Of a DNA stretch of 64,000 bases, positions 1 through 7,752 are shown piece after piece (position 1 is the stretch's first letter; every line of letters starts with the position of its first letter). A model generated the notes under the pieces. The model saw nothing but the letters and a program-made list of their open reading frames with translations, made no database searches and had not been told where the DNA came from. Origin of the DNA: Escherichia coli DSM 30083 = JCM 1649 = ATCC 11775 (GTDB taxonomy: Bacteria; Pseudomonadota; Gammaproteobacteria; Enterobacterales; Enterobacteriaceae); contig NZ_CP033092.2 of assembly GCF_003697165.2 (NCBI RefSeq), positions 3,348,001 through 3,412,000 on the forward strand. Direction: 5' to 3'. The position numbers and the translations under genes were made by a program.

Positions 1-2
1 TG

Positions 3-1229
3 TATATGGGCTATGACGAACACGGTCAGCTGTATGTGGCCTCAGAAATGAAAGCCCTCGTGCCAGTTTGCCGCACGATTAAAGAGTTTCCGGCGGGGAG
101 CTATTTGTGGAGTCAGGACGGCGAAATCCGTTCTTATTATCATCGCGACTGGTTCGACTACGATGCGGTGAAAGATAACGTGACCGACAAAAACGAGCTG
201 CGTCAGGCACTGGAAGATTCCGTTAAAAGCCATCTGATGTCTGATGTGCCTTACGGTGTGCTGCTTTCTGGTGGTCTGGATTCCTCAATTATTTCCGCTA
301 TCACCAAGAAATACGCCGCCCGTCGCGTGGAAGATCAGGAACGCTCTGAAGCCTGGTGGCCGCAGTTGCACTCCTTTGCTGTAGGTCTGCCGGGCTCACC
401 GGATCTGAAAGCAGCCCAGGAAGTGGCAAACCATCTTGGCACGGTGCATCACGAAATTCACTTCACTGTACAGGAAGGTCTGGATGCCATCCGCGACGTG
501 ATTTACCACATCGAAACCTATGACGTGACGACAATCCGCGCTTCAACACCGATGTATTTAATGTCGCGTAAGATCAAGGCGATGGGCATTAAAATGGTGC
601 TGTCCGGTGAAGGTTCTGACGAAGTGTTTGGCGGTTATCTATACTTCCACAAAGCGCCGAACGCTAAAGAGTTGCATGAAGAGACGGTGCGTAAACTGCT
701 GGCCCTGCATATGTATGACTGCGCGCGTGCCAACAAAGCGATGTCAGCCTGGGGCGTGGAAGCACGCGTTCCGTTCCTCGACAAAAAATTCCTTGATGTG
801 GCGATGCGCATTAACCCACAGGATAAAATGTGCGGTAACGGCAAAATGGAAAAACACATCCTGCGTGAATGTTTTGAAGCGTATCTGCCTGCAAGCGTGG
901 CCTGGCGGCAAAAAGAGCAGTTCTCCGATGGCGTCGGTTACAGTTGGATCGACACCCTGAAAGAAGTGGCAGCGCAGCAGGTTTCTGATCAACAGCTGGA
1001 AACTGCCCGCTTCCGCTTCCCGTACAACACGCCGACCTCAAAAGAAGCGTATCTGTACCGGGAGATCTTTGAAGAATTGTTCCCGCTTCCGAGCGCCGCT
1101 GAGTGCGTGCCGGGCGGTCCTTCCGTCGCTTGTTCTTCCGCTAAAGCGATTGAGTGGGATGAAGCGTTCAAGAAAATGGACGATCCGTCTGGTCGCGCGG
1201 TTGGCGTTCACCAGTCGGCATATAAATAA
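3..1229 (+). CDS. asnB: Asparagine synthetase B (glutamine-hydrolysing), 5' truncated by window
   Basis: Makes asparagine from aspartate, ATP and glutamine (or ammonia) in the cytoplasm. The frame is open from the window edge; 408 codons remain of an enzyme that is about 554 residues in E. coli, so most of the N-terminal glutaminase domain, including its Cys nucleophile, lies outside. The synthetase domain is complete: the pyrophosphate-loop motif SGGLDSS is at nt 267-287 and SGEGSDEVFGGY follows near nt 602-637. The 3' end is intact (QSAYK, then TAA) and is followed by a strong hairpin terminator. The gene is co-directional with the tRNA operon downstream but separated from it by its own terminator and a new promoter. 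Confidence 0.97.
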   Translation, partial: YMGYDEHGQLYVASEMKALVPVCRTIKEFPAGSYLWSQDGEIRSYYHRDWFDYDAVKDNVTDKNELRQALEDSVKSHLMSDVPYGVLLSGGLDSSIISAITKKYAARRVEDQERSEAWWPQLHSFAVGLPGSPDLKAAQEVANHLGTVHHEIHFTVQEGLDAIRDVIYHIETYDVTTIRASTPMYLMSRKIKAMGIKMVLSGEGSDEVFGGYLYFHKAPNAKELHEETVRKLLALHMYDCARANKAMSAWGVEARVPFLDKKFLDVAMRINPQDKMCGNGKMEKHILRECFEAYLPASVAWRQKEQFSDGVGYSWIDTLKEVAAQQVSDQQLETARFRFPYNTPTSKEAYLYREIFEELFPLPSAAECVPGGPSVACSSAKAIEWDEAFKKMDDPSGRAVGVHQSAYK

Positions 1230-1239
1230 GACGTGTAAT

Positions 1240-1267
1240 ATTGCCCCGGAGAAATCCGGGGCAATTT
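1240..1267 (+). terminator. asnB terminator
   Basis: An 11-bp perfect stem (1240-1250 with 1255-1265) closes a GAAA tetraloop and runs into a short T tract. It sits 10 bases after the asnB stop codon. Confidence 0.85.
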
Positions 1268-1540
1268 CAGTTACTGGGGCGCTTGTTGATTCTGATATGC
1301 AGTAAGGAAATGTTCCGGGTTTGCCACATCGATGTTTGACAACTCATTACTGTAGGCCAGTATTTCATAGATTAATTTCCCACCACTATTGTTGAATTCC
1401 GAATTTCATCCTGTATGACAAAAGAATGGCTGTAGGGTGGGGAAAAAACACAAAGTAAACAATAATTGACGAATATAGCGCCATGCTGTTCGCAACCTAA
1501 CCAAACAGTCACTTTCGAGCAATTTTCCTTGAAAAAGAGG
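1268..1540. other. Intergenic stretch between asnB and the tRNA operon
   Basis: About 270 bases with no convincing reading frame. It is AT-rich and directly precedes the tRNA promoter, so it may hold upstream activating sites (for example for Fis), but I see no individual site I would defend. Confidence 0.4.
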
Positions 1541-1569
1541 TTGACGCTGCAAGGCTCTATACGCATAAT
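1541..1569 (+). promoter_or_regulatory. Sigma-70 promoter of the metT-leuW-gln tRNA operon
   Basis: TTGACG at 1541-1546 and CATAAT at 1564-1569 are separated by exactly 17 bases. The bases just after the -10 (GCGCCCCGC, 1570-1578) form a GC-rich discriminator, a feature of stable-RNA promoters under stringent (ppGpp/DksA) control. The first tRNA starts 41 bases downstream of the -10. The promoter is inferred from these elements and their position. Confidence 0.8.
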
Positions 1570-1609
1570 GCGCCCCGCAACGCCGATAAGGTATCGCGAA
1601 AAAAAAGAT

Positions 1610-1686
1610 GGCTACGTAGCTCAGTTGGTTAGAGCACATCACTCATAATGATGGGGTCACAGGTTCGAATCCCGTCGTAGCCACCA
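1610..1686 (+). tRNA. metT: tRNA-Met (CAT), elongator
   Basis: A 77-nt cloverleaf with encoded CCA; the acceptor stem GGCTACG pairs with CGTAGCC. The anticodon CAT is at 1644-1646 and the T-loop GGTTCGAATCC is intact. It is the first gene of the operon and identical to the later copy at 2004-2080. The acceptor stem and sequence match the E. coli elongator tRNA-Met rather than the initiator. Confidence 0.96.
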
Positions 1687-1696
1687 TCTTTTTTTT

Positions 1697-1781
1697 GCGG
1701 GAGTGGCGAAATTGGTAGACGCACCAGATTTAGGTTCTGGCGCCGCAAGGTGTGCGAGTTCAAGTCTCGCCTCCCGCACCA
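1697..1781 (+). tRNA. leuW: tRNA-Leu (TAG)
   Basis: An 85-nt class II tRNA with a long variable arm and encoded CCA. The acceptor stem GCGGGAG pairs with CTCCCGC and the anticodon TAG is at 1731-1733, reading CUA/CUG-type leucine codons. It is 10 bases after metT, with a T-rich spacer that is processed out of the shared precursor. Confidence 0.96.
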
Positions 1782-1804
1782 TTCACCAGAAAGCGTTGTA
1801 CGGA

Positions 1805-1879
1805 TGGGGTATCGCCAAGCGGTAAGGCACCGGTTTTTGATACCGGCATTCCCTGGTTCGAATCCAGGTACCCCAGCCA
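1805..1879 (+). tRNA. glnU: tRNA-Gln (TTG), first copy
   Basis: A 75-nt tRNA with acceptor stem TGGGGTA/TACCCCA, encoded CCA and anticodon TTG at 1837-1839 (CAA codons). The second TTG copy at 1914-1988 has the same sequence. The order of genes matches the E. coli metT operon. Confidence 0.95.
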
Positions 1880-1913
1880 TATTCTTCGAGTAAGCGGTTC
1901 ACCGCCCGGTTAT

Positions 1914-1988
1914 TGGGGTATCGCCAAGCGGTAAGGCACCGGTTTTTGATACCGGCATTCCCTGGTTCGAATCCAGGTACCCCAGCCA
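1914..1988 (+). tRNA. glnW: tRNA-Gln (TTG), second copy
   Basis: 75 nt, same sequence as the copy at 1805-1879, anticodon TTG at 1946-1948 and encoded CCA. The 34-bp spacer before it is unrelated to the one after it, so the duplication covers the tRNA body only. Confidence 0.95.
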
Positions 1989-2003
1989 TCGAAGAAACAA
2001 TCT

Positions 2004-2080
2004 GGCTACGTAGCTCAGTTGGTTAGAGCACATCACTCATAATGATGGGGTCACAGGTTCGAATCCCGTCGTAGCCACCA
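2004..2080 (+). tRNA. metU: tRNA-Met (CAT), second copy
   Basis: A 77-nt elongator tRNA-Met with the same body as metT at 1610-1686, including the encoded CCA. It lies 15 bases after the second Gln tRNA. Confidence 0.95.
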
Positions 2081-2128
2081 AATTCTGAATGTGTCGAATA
2101 TGTTCGGCAAATTCAAAAACCAATTTGT

Positions 2129-2203
2129 TGGGGTATCGCCAAGCGGTAAGGCACCGGATTCTGATTCCGGCATTCCGAGGTTCGAATCCTCGTACCCCAG
2201 CCA
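2129..2203 (+). tRNA. glnV: tRNA-Gln (CTG), single copy
   Basis: A 75-nt tRNA with anticodon CTG at 2161-2163 (CAG codons) and encoded CCA. It differs from the TTG copies in the anticodon arm and part of the T arm. In K-12 this operon ends with two CTG copies, glnV and glnX; only one is present here, so the symbol could equally be glnX. It is the last gene, followed at once by the operon terminator. Confidence 0.92.
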
Positions 2204-2210
2204 CATTAAA

Positions 2211-2240
2211 AAAGCTCGCTTCGGCGAGCTTTTTGCTTTT
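2211..2240 (+). terminator. tRNA operon terminator
   Basis: A 9-bp stem AAAGCTCGC/GCGAGCTTT (2211-2219 with 2224-2232) closes a TTCG loop and ends in a T-rich tract. It starts 8 bases after the last tRNA. Confidence 0.9.
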
Positions 2241-2291
2241 CTGCGTATATTCAATGCCGAATACGATGTTGACTCGTCTTATCCTTACAAA

Positions 2292-2327
2292 GTCGGATGC
2301 GACGCTGCCGCGTCTTATCCGACCTAC
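2292..2327. repeat. REP (repetitive extragenic palindromic) element
   Basis: An imperfect palindrome beginning GTCGGATGCGACGCTG and ending CGTCTTATCCGACCTAC. This fits the enterobacterial REP consensus with its characteristic CGTCTTATC arm. It lies between the tRNA terminator and the 3' end of ubiF, the usual extragenic setting for REPs. Confidence 0.85.
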
Positions 2328-2357
2328 GGTTGGCATGCATCCAGCAATGTTGTGAGG

Positions 2358-3533
2358 CTACAACCCTAACGCATATTTCAGCGCCTTACGTTTCAACACG
2401 CCAGCACGCTCCGCCGCCATCAAACCAAGATTACGCACAAAACGCAGCGGTGGCAGATTATTGCTGAATCCAGCATAAAACAGATCCATACCACTTTGCA
2501 TCATGAAGTTATCCGCCATACGCCGCATCTGGTAACGCTTGAGCACAGGATAACTGGCCCACGCTTCGCCGTAGCTGCGGGCGTTCACCAGAACGTCAAT
2601 CAGGGCATCGACATCACGATAACCAAGATTCACTCCCTGCCCCGCCAGCGGATGGATGGTATGCGCGGCATCGCCCACCAGAGCAAGCCCTGGTTGCACA
2701 TACTGCAACGCATGGCGACGTATCAGCGGAAACGCACCAGCGGCAAGCGGTGTTACGTAACCCAGACGCGACGGGAAATGCTTCGCGATTTCCGCCTGTA
2801 GCTGCGCCATATTCATATTCTGCAACTGGCGAATGCGCGCCGGAGAGTCATACCACACCAGCGATGCCCAGTTATCAAACAACGGCAGAAACGCACGCGG
2901 TCCGTCCGGGGTAAATTGCTGCCAGGTGCTGTCGCCGGGATCGTTCTCACACTGTACGCTAATTAACATACACGACTGCGCATACTGCCAGGCATGAACG
3001 CCAATTCCCGCCATCTGTCGCACCTGCGAATTTGCGCCGTCGGCACCAATCACCAGCTTCGCGAGGATCGTTTCACCGCCCTTCAGTTCCAGCTCCTGAA
3101 GATCATTATGGCGATGCAGTGCAATCAGCGAGCCTGGCACACGTAACGTTACTTTCGGATGCGCTTCCAGCGCCTGCCACAACGCCTGTTGCAGGACAGT
3201 GTTTTCCACCATGTAGCCAAGCAACGGTAGCTTAAGTTCAGCGGCGTCAAACACGACATGCGCCGTTTCCCACTCCCACGTTTCCAGTCTGCGGTAAGGA
3301 TGGCAACGCATAGCCTGTACTGCATCCCAGACCCCTAACCCTTTAAGCAATGATACCGAAGCCGCGCTGATCGCCGAGATCCGCACGTCCGGTTGGCTGT
3401 CAGCGACAAACGGCGCAGGTTCTGCGTGCTCGATCACCGTTACCGCAAATCCGTGCTGTGCCAGCCCCAGCGCCAGTGCGCCGCCGACCATTCCTCCGCC
3501 GACAATGGCAATTTCCGTTGGTTGATTTGTCAT
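2358..3533 (-). CDS. ubiF: 3-demethoxyubiquinol 3-hydroxylase
   Basis: A flavin-dependent monooxygenase of ubiquinone synthesis that adds the hydroxyl at ring position C6 in the aerobic pathway. The 391-residue product has an N-terminal FAD dinucleotide-binding motif (GGGMVG, residues 12-17) and the second FAD motif GDAAHTIHPLAGQG in the C-terminal half, typical of the UbiH/UbiF/VisC family. I chose the ATG at 3533 over a TTG at 3539 because the AGGA Shine-Dalgarno is 9 bases from the ATG and only 3 from the TTG. It is transcribed divergently from miaB; a REP element lies past its stop codon. Confidence 0.96.
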   Translation of the reverse strand: MTNQPTEIAIVGGGMVGGALALGLAQHGFAVTVIEHAEPAPFVADSQPDVRISAISAASVSLLKGLGVWDAVQAMRCHPYRRLETWEWETAHVVFDAAELKLPLLGYMVENTVLQQALWQALEAHPKVTLRVPGSLIALHRHNDLQELELKGGETILAKLVIGADGANSQVRQMAGIGVHAWQYAQSCMLISVQCENDPGDSTWQQFTPDGPRAFLPLFDNWASLVWYDSPARIRQLQNMNMAQLQAEIAKHFPSRLGYVTPLAAGAFPLIRRHALQYVQPGLALVGDAAHTIHPLAGQGVNLGYRDVDALIDVLVNARSYGEAWASYPVLKRYQMRRMADNFMMQSGMDLFYAGFSNNLPPLRFVRNLGLMAAERAGVLKRKALKYALGL

Positions 3534-3678
3534 GGTCAATCATCCTGTTAGCAATATGCTTTAAGTTTACAGGATTTTTACCCCCAAGGGCTGATAACGC
3601 TCATACTGGTCACAACGGCAGCAAAGCATTACACTATGCGCCCTGCATTCCTGGCTACTATTTCGCAAGAGCAAGTCG

Positions 3679-5103
3679 ATGACCAAAAAACTCCATATTA
3701 AAACCTGGGGCTGTCAGATGAACGAGTACGATTCATCGAAGATGGCCGATCTGCTGGATGCCACCCACGGCTATCAACTGACCGACGTGGCGGAAGAAGC
3801 GGATGTGCTGCTGCTGAACACCTGCTCAATCCGCGAGAAGGCTCAGGAAAAAGTCTTCCATCAGTTGGGTCGCTGGAAACTGTTAAAAGAGAAGAATCCA
3901 GACCTGATTATCGGCGTCGGCGGCTGCGTGGCATCGCAAGAAGGCGAGCACATTCGCCAGCGCGCCCACTATGTCGATATTATTTTTGGGCCGCAAACGC
4001 TGCACCGCCTGCCGGAGATGATCAACTCCGTGCGCGGCGACCGCAGCCCGGTTGTAGATATCAGCTTCCCGGAAATCGAGAAGTTTGACCGTCTGCCGGA
4101 ACCGCGTGCCGAAGGGCCGACCGCGTTTGTCTCCATCATGGAAGGCTGCAATAAATATTGCACCTACTGCGTAGTGCCATACACCCGTGGTGAAGAGGTA
4201 AGCCGTCCGTCCGACGATATTCTGTTTGAGATCGCCCAGCTTGCGGCTCAGGGCGTGCGTGAAGTTAACCTGCTCGGCCAGAACGTGAACGCCTGGCGCG
4301 GTGAGAACTACGACGGCACCACCGGATCGTTTGCCGATCTGCTGCGTCTGGTTGCGGCGATCGACGGGATCGATCGTATTCGCTTTACCACCAGCCATCC
4401 GATCGAATTCACCGACGATATCATCGAAGTGTATCGCGACACGCCGGAGCTGGTGAGCTTCCTGCACCTGCCGGTACAGAGCGGTTCCGATCGCATTCTG
4501 AACCTGATGGGCCGTACTCACACGGCGCTGGAGTACAAAGCGATCATCCGTAAACTGCGTGCGGCGCGTCCGGATATTCAGATCAGTTCTGACTTCATCG
4601 TTGGCTTCCCTGGCGAAACCACCGACGACTTCGAGAAAACGATGAAGCTGATTGCCGACGTCAATTTCGACATGAGCTACAGCTTTATCTTCTCTGCACG
4701 TCCGGGTACACCAGCCGCCGATATGGTTGATGATGTTCCGGAAGAAGAGAAGAAGCAGCGTCTGTATATTCTGCAAGAGCGCATTAATCAGCAAGCGATG
4801 GCATGGAGCCGCCGGATGCTCGGCACCACCCAGCGCATTCTGGTAGAAGGGACTTCACGTAAGAGCATCATGGAGCTTTCCGGTCGCACTGAAAATAACC
4901 GCGTGGTCAACTTCGAGGGCACACCGGATATGATCGGTAAATTCGTCGATGTAGAAATTACCGACGTCTACCCGAACTCTCTGCGCGGTAAAGTGGTGCG
5001 AACTGAAGATGAAATGGGTCTGCGCGTGGCAGAAACACCGGAATCGGTGATTGCCCGTACCCGCAAAGAAAACGACCTTGGCGTGGGTTATTATCAGCCG
5101 TAA
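3679..5103 (+). CDS. miaB: tRNA-2-methylthio-N6-dimethylallyladenosine synthase
   Basis: A radical SAM methylthiotransferase that adds the 2-methylthio group to i6A37 of tRNAs reading UNN codons. The 474 residues comprise an N-terminal UPF0004 domain with auxiliary cluster cysteines C12, C49 and C83, the radical SAM core with CNKYCTYC (C157, C161, C164), and a C-terminal TRAM domain. Length and start match the family. It is a single gene between ubiF (divergent) and the ybeZ operon, and its terminator overlaps the heat-shock promoter of that operon. Confidence 0.98.
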   Translation: MTKKLHIKTWGCQMNEYDSSKMADLLDATHGYQLTDVAEEADVLLLNTCSIREKAQEKVFHQLGRWKLLKEKNPDLIIGVGGCVASQEGEHIRQRAHYVDIIFGPQTLHRLPEMINSVRGDRSPVVDISFPEIEKFDRLPEPRAEGPTAFVSIMEGCNKYCTYCVVPYTRGEEVSRPSDDILFEIAQLAAQGVREVNLLGQNVNAWRGENYDGTTGSFADLLRLVAAIDGIDRIRFTTSHPIEFTDDIIEVYRDTPELVSFLHLPVQSGSDRILNLMGRTHTALEYKAIIRKLRAARPDIQISSDFIVGFPGETTDDFEKTMKLIADVNFDMSYSFIFSARPGTPAADMVDDVPEEEKKQRLYILQERINQQAMAWSRRMLGTTQRILVEGTSRKSIMELSGRTENNRVVNFEGTPDMIGKFVDVEITDVYPNSLRGKVVRTEDEMGLRVAETPESVIARTRKENDLGVGYYQP

Positions 5104-5108
5104 TTCTC

Positions 5109-5138
5109 AGGCCCGCCGTTCCGGTGGGCCTTGTTTTT
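5109..5138 (+). terminator. miaB terminator
   Basis: An inverted repeat AGGCCC...GGGCCT (5109-5131, one mismatch near the loop) is followed by TTGTTTTTT, just after the miaB stop. Confidence 0.8.
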
Positions 5139-5157
5139 TCTCTCTTTATCCCCATCT
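5130..5157 (+). promoter_or_regulatory. Heat-shock (sigma-32) type promoter of ybeZYX-lnt
   Basis: CTTGTTT at 5130-5136 and CCCCATCT at 5150-5157 are separated by 13 bases, close to the sigma-32 consensus (CTTGAAA, 13-17 bases, CCCCATNT). The -10 octamer is a full match. The -35 lies inside the T tract of the miaB terminator. Heat induction of this operon is known in E. coli; the assignment of these bases is my reading. Confidence 0.75.
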
Positions 5158-5255
5158 TTATCGCAATGCTTGCGCCTTTTTCCTGTGGCGTGAATAATTT
5201 CCTTATAGGCCGGTGAATGTTCAGCTTCCGGCGGCATACAGATAAGAGGAACGGT

Positions 5256-6296
5256 TTGAACATAGACACTCGCGAAATCACCCTGGAGCCAGCAGACAAT
5301 GCGCGTCTGTTGAGCCTGTGCGGCCCGTTTGATGACAACATCAAACAACTCGAACGCCGTCTCGGCATCGAGATCAATCGCCGCGATAACCACTTTAAAC
5401 TGACCGGCCGTCCGATTTGCGTCACCGCAGCGGCAGACATTCTGCGTAGCCTGTATGTCGATACTGCCCCGATGCGCGGTCAGATTCAGGATATCGAACC
5501 GGAACAGATCCACCTTGCGATTAAAGAAGCGCGGGTACTGGAGCAAAGCGCGGAGAGCGTGCCGGAGTACGGCAAAGCAGTCAATATCAAAACCAAACGC
5601 GGCGTAATTAAGCCGCGCACGCCAAACCAGGCGCAGTACATCGCCAATATTCTCGACCATGACATTACCTTCGGCGTTGGCCCGGCGGGTACGGGTAAAA
5701 CCTACCTGGCAGTGGCTGCGGCAGTTGATGCCCTGGAGCGTCAGGAAATTCGCCGTATTCTGCTGACTCGTCCGGCGGTCGAAGCCGGTGAGAAACTGGG
5801 CTTCCTGCCTGGCGATTTAAGCCAGAAAGTAGACCCGTATCTGCGCCCGCTGTACGACGCGCTGTTTGAAATGCTGGGCTTTGAGAAAGTCGAGAAACTG
5901 ATTGAGCGCAACGTTATTGAAGTCGCACCGCTGGCCTATATGCGTGGTCGTACGCTGAACGACGCGTTTATCATTCTTGATGAGAGCCAGAACACCACCA
6001 TCGAACAGATGAAGATGTTCCTGACCCGTATCGGTTTTAACTCAAAAGCGGTTATCACCGGCGACGTCACACAGATCGACCTGCCGCGTAATACCAAGTC
6101 TGGTTTGCGTCATGCCATCGAAGTGCTGGCTGATGTCGAAGAGATCAGCTTTAACTTCTTCCACAGCGAAGACGTGGTTCGTCACCCGGTGGTGGCGCGT
6201 ATCGTTAACGCCTATGAAGCCTGGGAAGAAGCCGAACAAAAACGTAAAGCGGCGCTGGCAGCAGAACGCAAGCGCGAAGAACAGGAACAAAAATGA
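5256..6296 (+). CDS. ybeZ: PhoH-like ATPase YbeZ
   Basis: A PhoH-family NTPase that partners the endoribonuclease YbeY, encoded next, in rRNA processing and ribosome quality control. From TTG 5256 the product has 346 residues, with Walker A GPAGTGKT and Walker B IILDESQ visible and a charged Lys/Glu-rich tail. The TTG start is favoured because AAGAGGA ends 5 bases before it; an upstream ATG at 5217 would give 359 residues but has no good ribosome site. The stop overlaps the ybeY start (ATGA). First gene of a heat-shock type operon ybeZ-ybeY-ybeX-lnt. Confidence 0.95.
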
Positions 6297-6760
6297 GTCA
6301 GGTGATCCTCGATTTACAACTGGCATGTGAAGATAATTCCGGGTTACCGGAAGAGAGCCAGTTTCAGACATGGCTGAATGCGGTGATCCCGCAGTTTCAG
6401 GAAGAATCGGAAGTGACGATTCGCGTGGTCGATACCGCCGAAAGCCACAGTCTGAATCTGACCTATCGCGGTAAGGATAAGCCGACCAACGTGCTCTCCT
6501 TCCCGTTTGAAGTACCGCCTGGCATGGAAATGTCGCTACTGGGCGATCTGGTTATCTGCCGTCAGGTGGTTGAGAAGGAAGCTCAGGAGCAAGGCAAACC
6601 ACTGGAGGCGCACTGGGCGCATATGGTGGTGCACGGCAGTCTGCATTTGTTAGGTTACGATCACATCGAAGACGACGAAGCAGAAGAAATGGAAGCCCTC
6701 GAAACAGAGATTATGCTTGCTCTGGGCTATGAGGATCCGTACATTGCCGAGAAAGAATAA
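6293..6760 (+). CDS. ybeY: Endoribonuclease YbeY
   Basis: A single-strand-specific metallo-endoribonuclease needed for 16S rRNA 3'-end maturation and 70S quality control. The 155 residues carry the family zinc motif [11 protein letters not shown], with ligands H114, H118 and H124. Its ATG overlaps the ybeZ stop by 4 bases, implying translational coupling of the two partners. About 90 bases separate it from ybeX; that gap contains a small hairpin (GACGTCCCCGCCGTTGG region) but no clear terminator. Confidence 0.97.
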
Positions 6761-6849
6761 TTTGCCAGGCATTTGACTGGCAGACGTCCCCGCCGTTGGT
6801 GATTAACGACGGCGTTTTGATTAACTAACATGAGAACCCATACGACGCC

Positions 6850-7728
6850 ATGAGCGACGACAATTCACACAGTAGTGACACGATAAGCAACAAGAAGGGA
6901 TTTTTCTCCCTGTTACTCAGCCAACTTTTCCACGGTGAACCAAAAAACCGTGACGAACTGCTGGCGCTGATCCGTGATTCCGGGCAGAACGACCTTATCG
7001 ACGAAGATACGCGCGATATGCTCGAAGGGGTGATGGACATCGCAGACCAACGCGTCCGCGACATCATGATCCCCCGCTCCCAGATGATTACCCTGAAACG
7101 CAACCAGACGCTGGACGAATGCCTTGATGTCATCATCGAGTCCGCCCACTCACGTTTCCCGGTGATTAGCGAAGACAAAGATCACATTGAAGGGATTCTG
7201 ATGGCGAAAGACTTGCTGCCGTTTATGCGCAGCGATGCTGAAGCCTTCAGCATGGACAAAGTGTTACGTCAGGCGGTTGTCGTTCCTGAAAGTAAGCGCG
7301 TAGACCGGATGCTGAAAGAGTTTCGCTCTCAGCGTTACCACATGGCGATCGTCATTGACGAATTCGGTGGGGTTTCCGGTCTGGTGACCATTGAAGACAT
7401 CCTGGAACTGATTGTTGGTGAGATTGAAGACGAGTATGACGAAGAAGATGATATCGACTTCCGTCAGCTGAGTCGTCATACCTGGACCGTGCGCGCACTG
7501 GCTTCTATTGAAGACTTCAACGAAGCGTTCGGCACCCACTTTAGCGATGAAGAGGTTGACACTATCGGTGGTCTGGTGATGCAGGCATTTGGGCATCTTC
7601 CGGCGCGTGGCGAAACCATCGACATCGACGGTTACCAGTTCAAAGTGGCGATGGCCGACAGTCGGCGTATTATTCAGGTTCATGTCAAAATCCCGGATGA
7701 CTCACCCCAGCCGAAGCTGGATGAATAA
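6850..7728 (+). CDS. ybeX: CBS-domain protein YbeX (CorC)
   Basis: A 292-residue protein with two CBS domains in the middle (about residues 70-185) and a C-terminal CorC/HlyC transporter-associated domain. It lacks the membrane DUF21 domain of full-length relatives. It was named CorC for a proposed role in magnesium/cobalt efflux and has later been linked to ribosome maturation; neither role can be judged from sequence. It sits between ybeY and lnt in one operon, with 24 bases to lnt. Confidence 0.95.
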   Translation: MSDDNSHSSDTISNKKGFFSLLLSQLFHGEPKNRDELLALIRDSGQNDLIDEDTRDMLEGVMDIADQRVRDIMIPRSQMITLKRNQTLDECLDVIIESAHSRFPVISEDKDHIEGILMAKDLLPFMRSDAEAFSMDKVLRQAVVVPESKRVDRMLKEFRSQRYHMAIVIDEFGGVSGLVTIEDILELIVGEIEDEYDEEDDIDFRQLSRHTWTVRALASIEDFNEAFGTHFSDEEVDTIGGLVMQAFGHLPARGETIDIDGYQFKVAMADSRRIIQVHVKIPDDSPQPKLDE

Positions 7729-7752
7729 AACCGAAACTGGATAGATAACTAC

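Noticed and set aside
1610..2203. Repeated blocks that could look like a CRISPR or satellite array
   Set aside because: The repeats are whole tRNA genes with cloverleaf pairing and encoded CCA; spacers differ in length and there are no cas genes.
1600..2400. tRNA cluster as a prophage or island attachment site
   Set aside because: No integrase gene and no partial tRNA duplicate is found; the following genes are the normal core genes.
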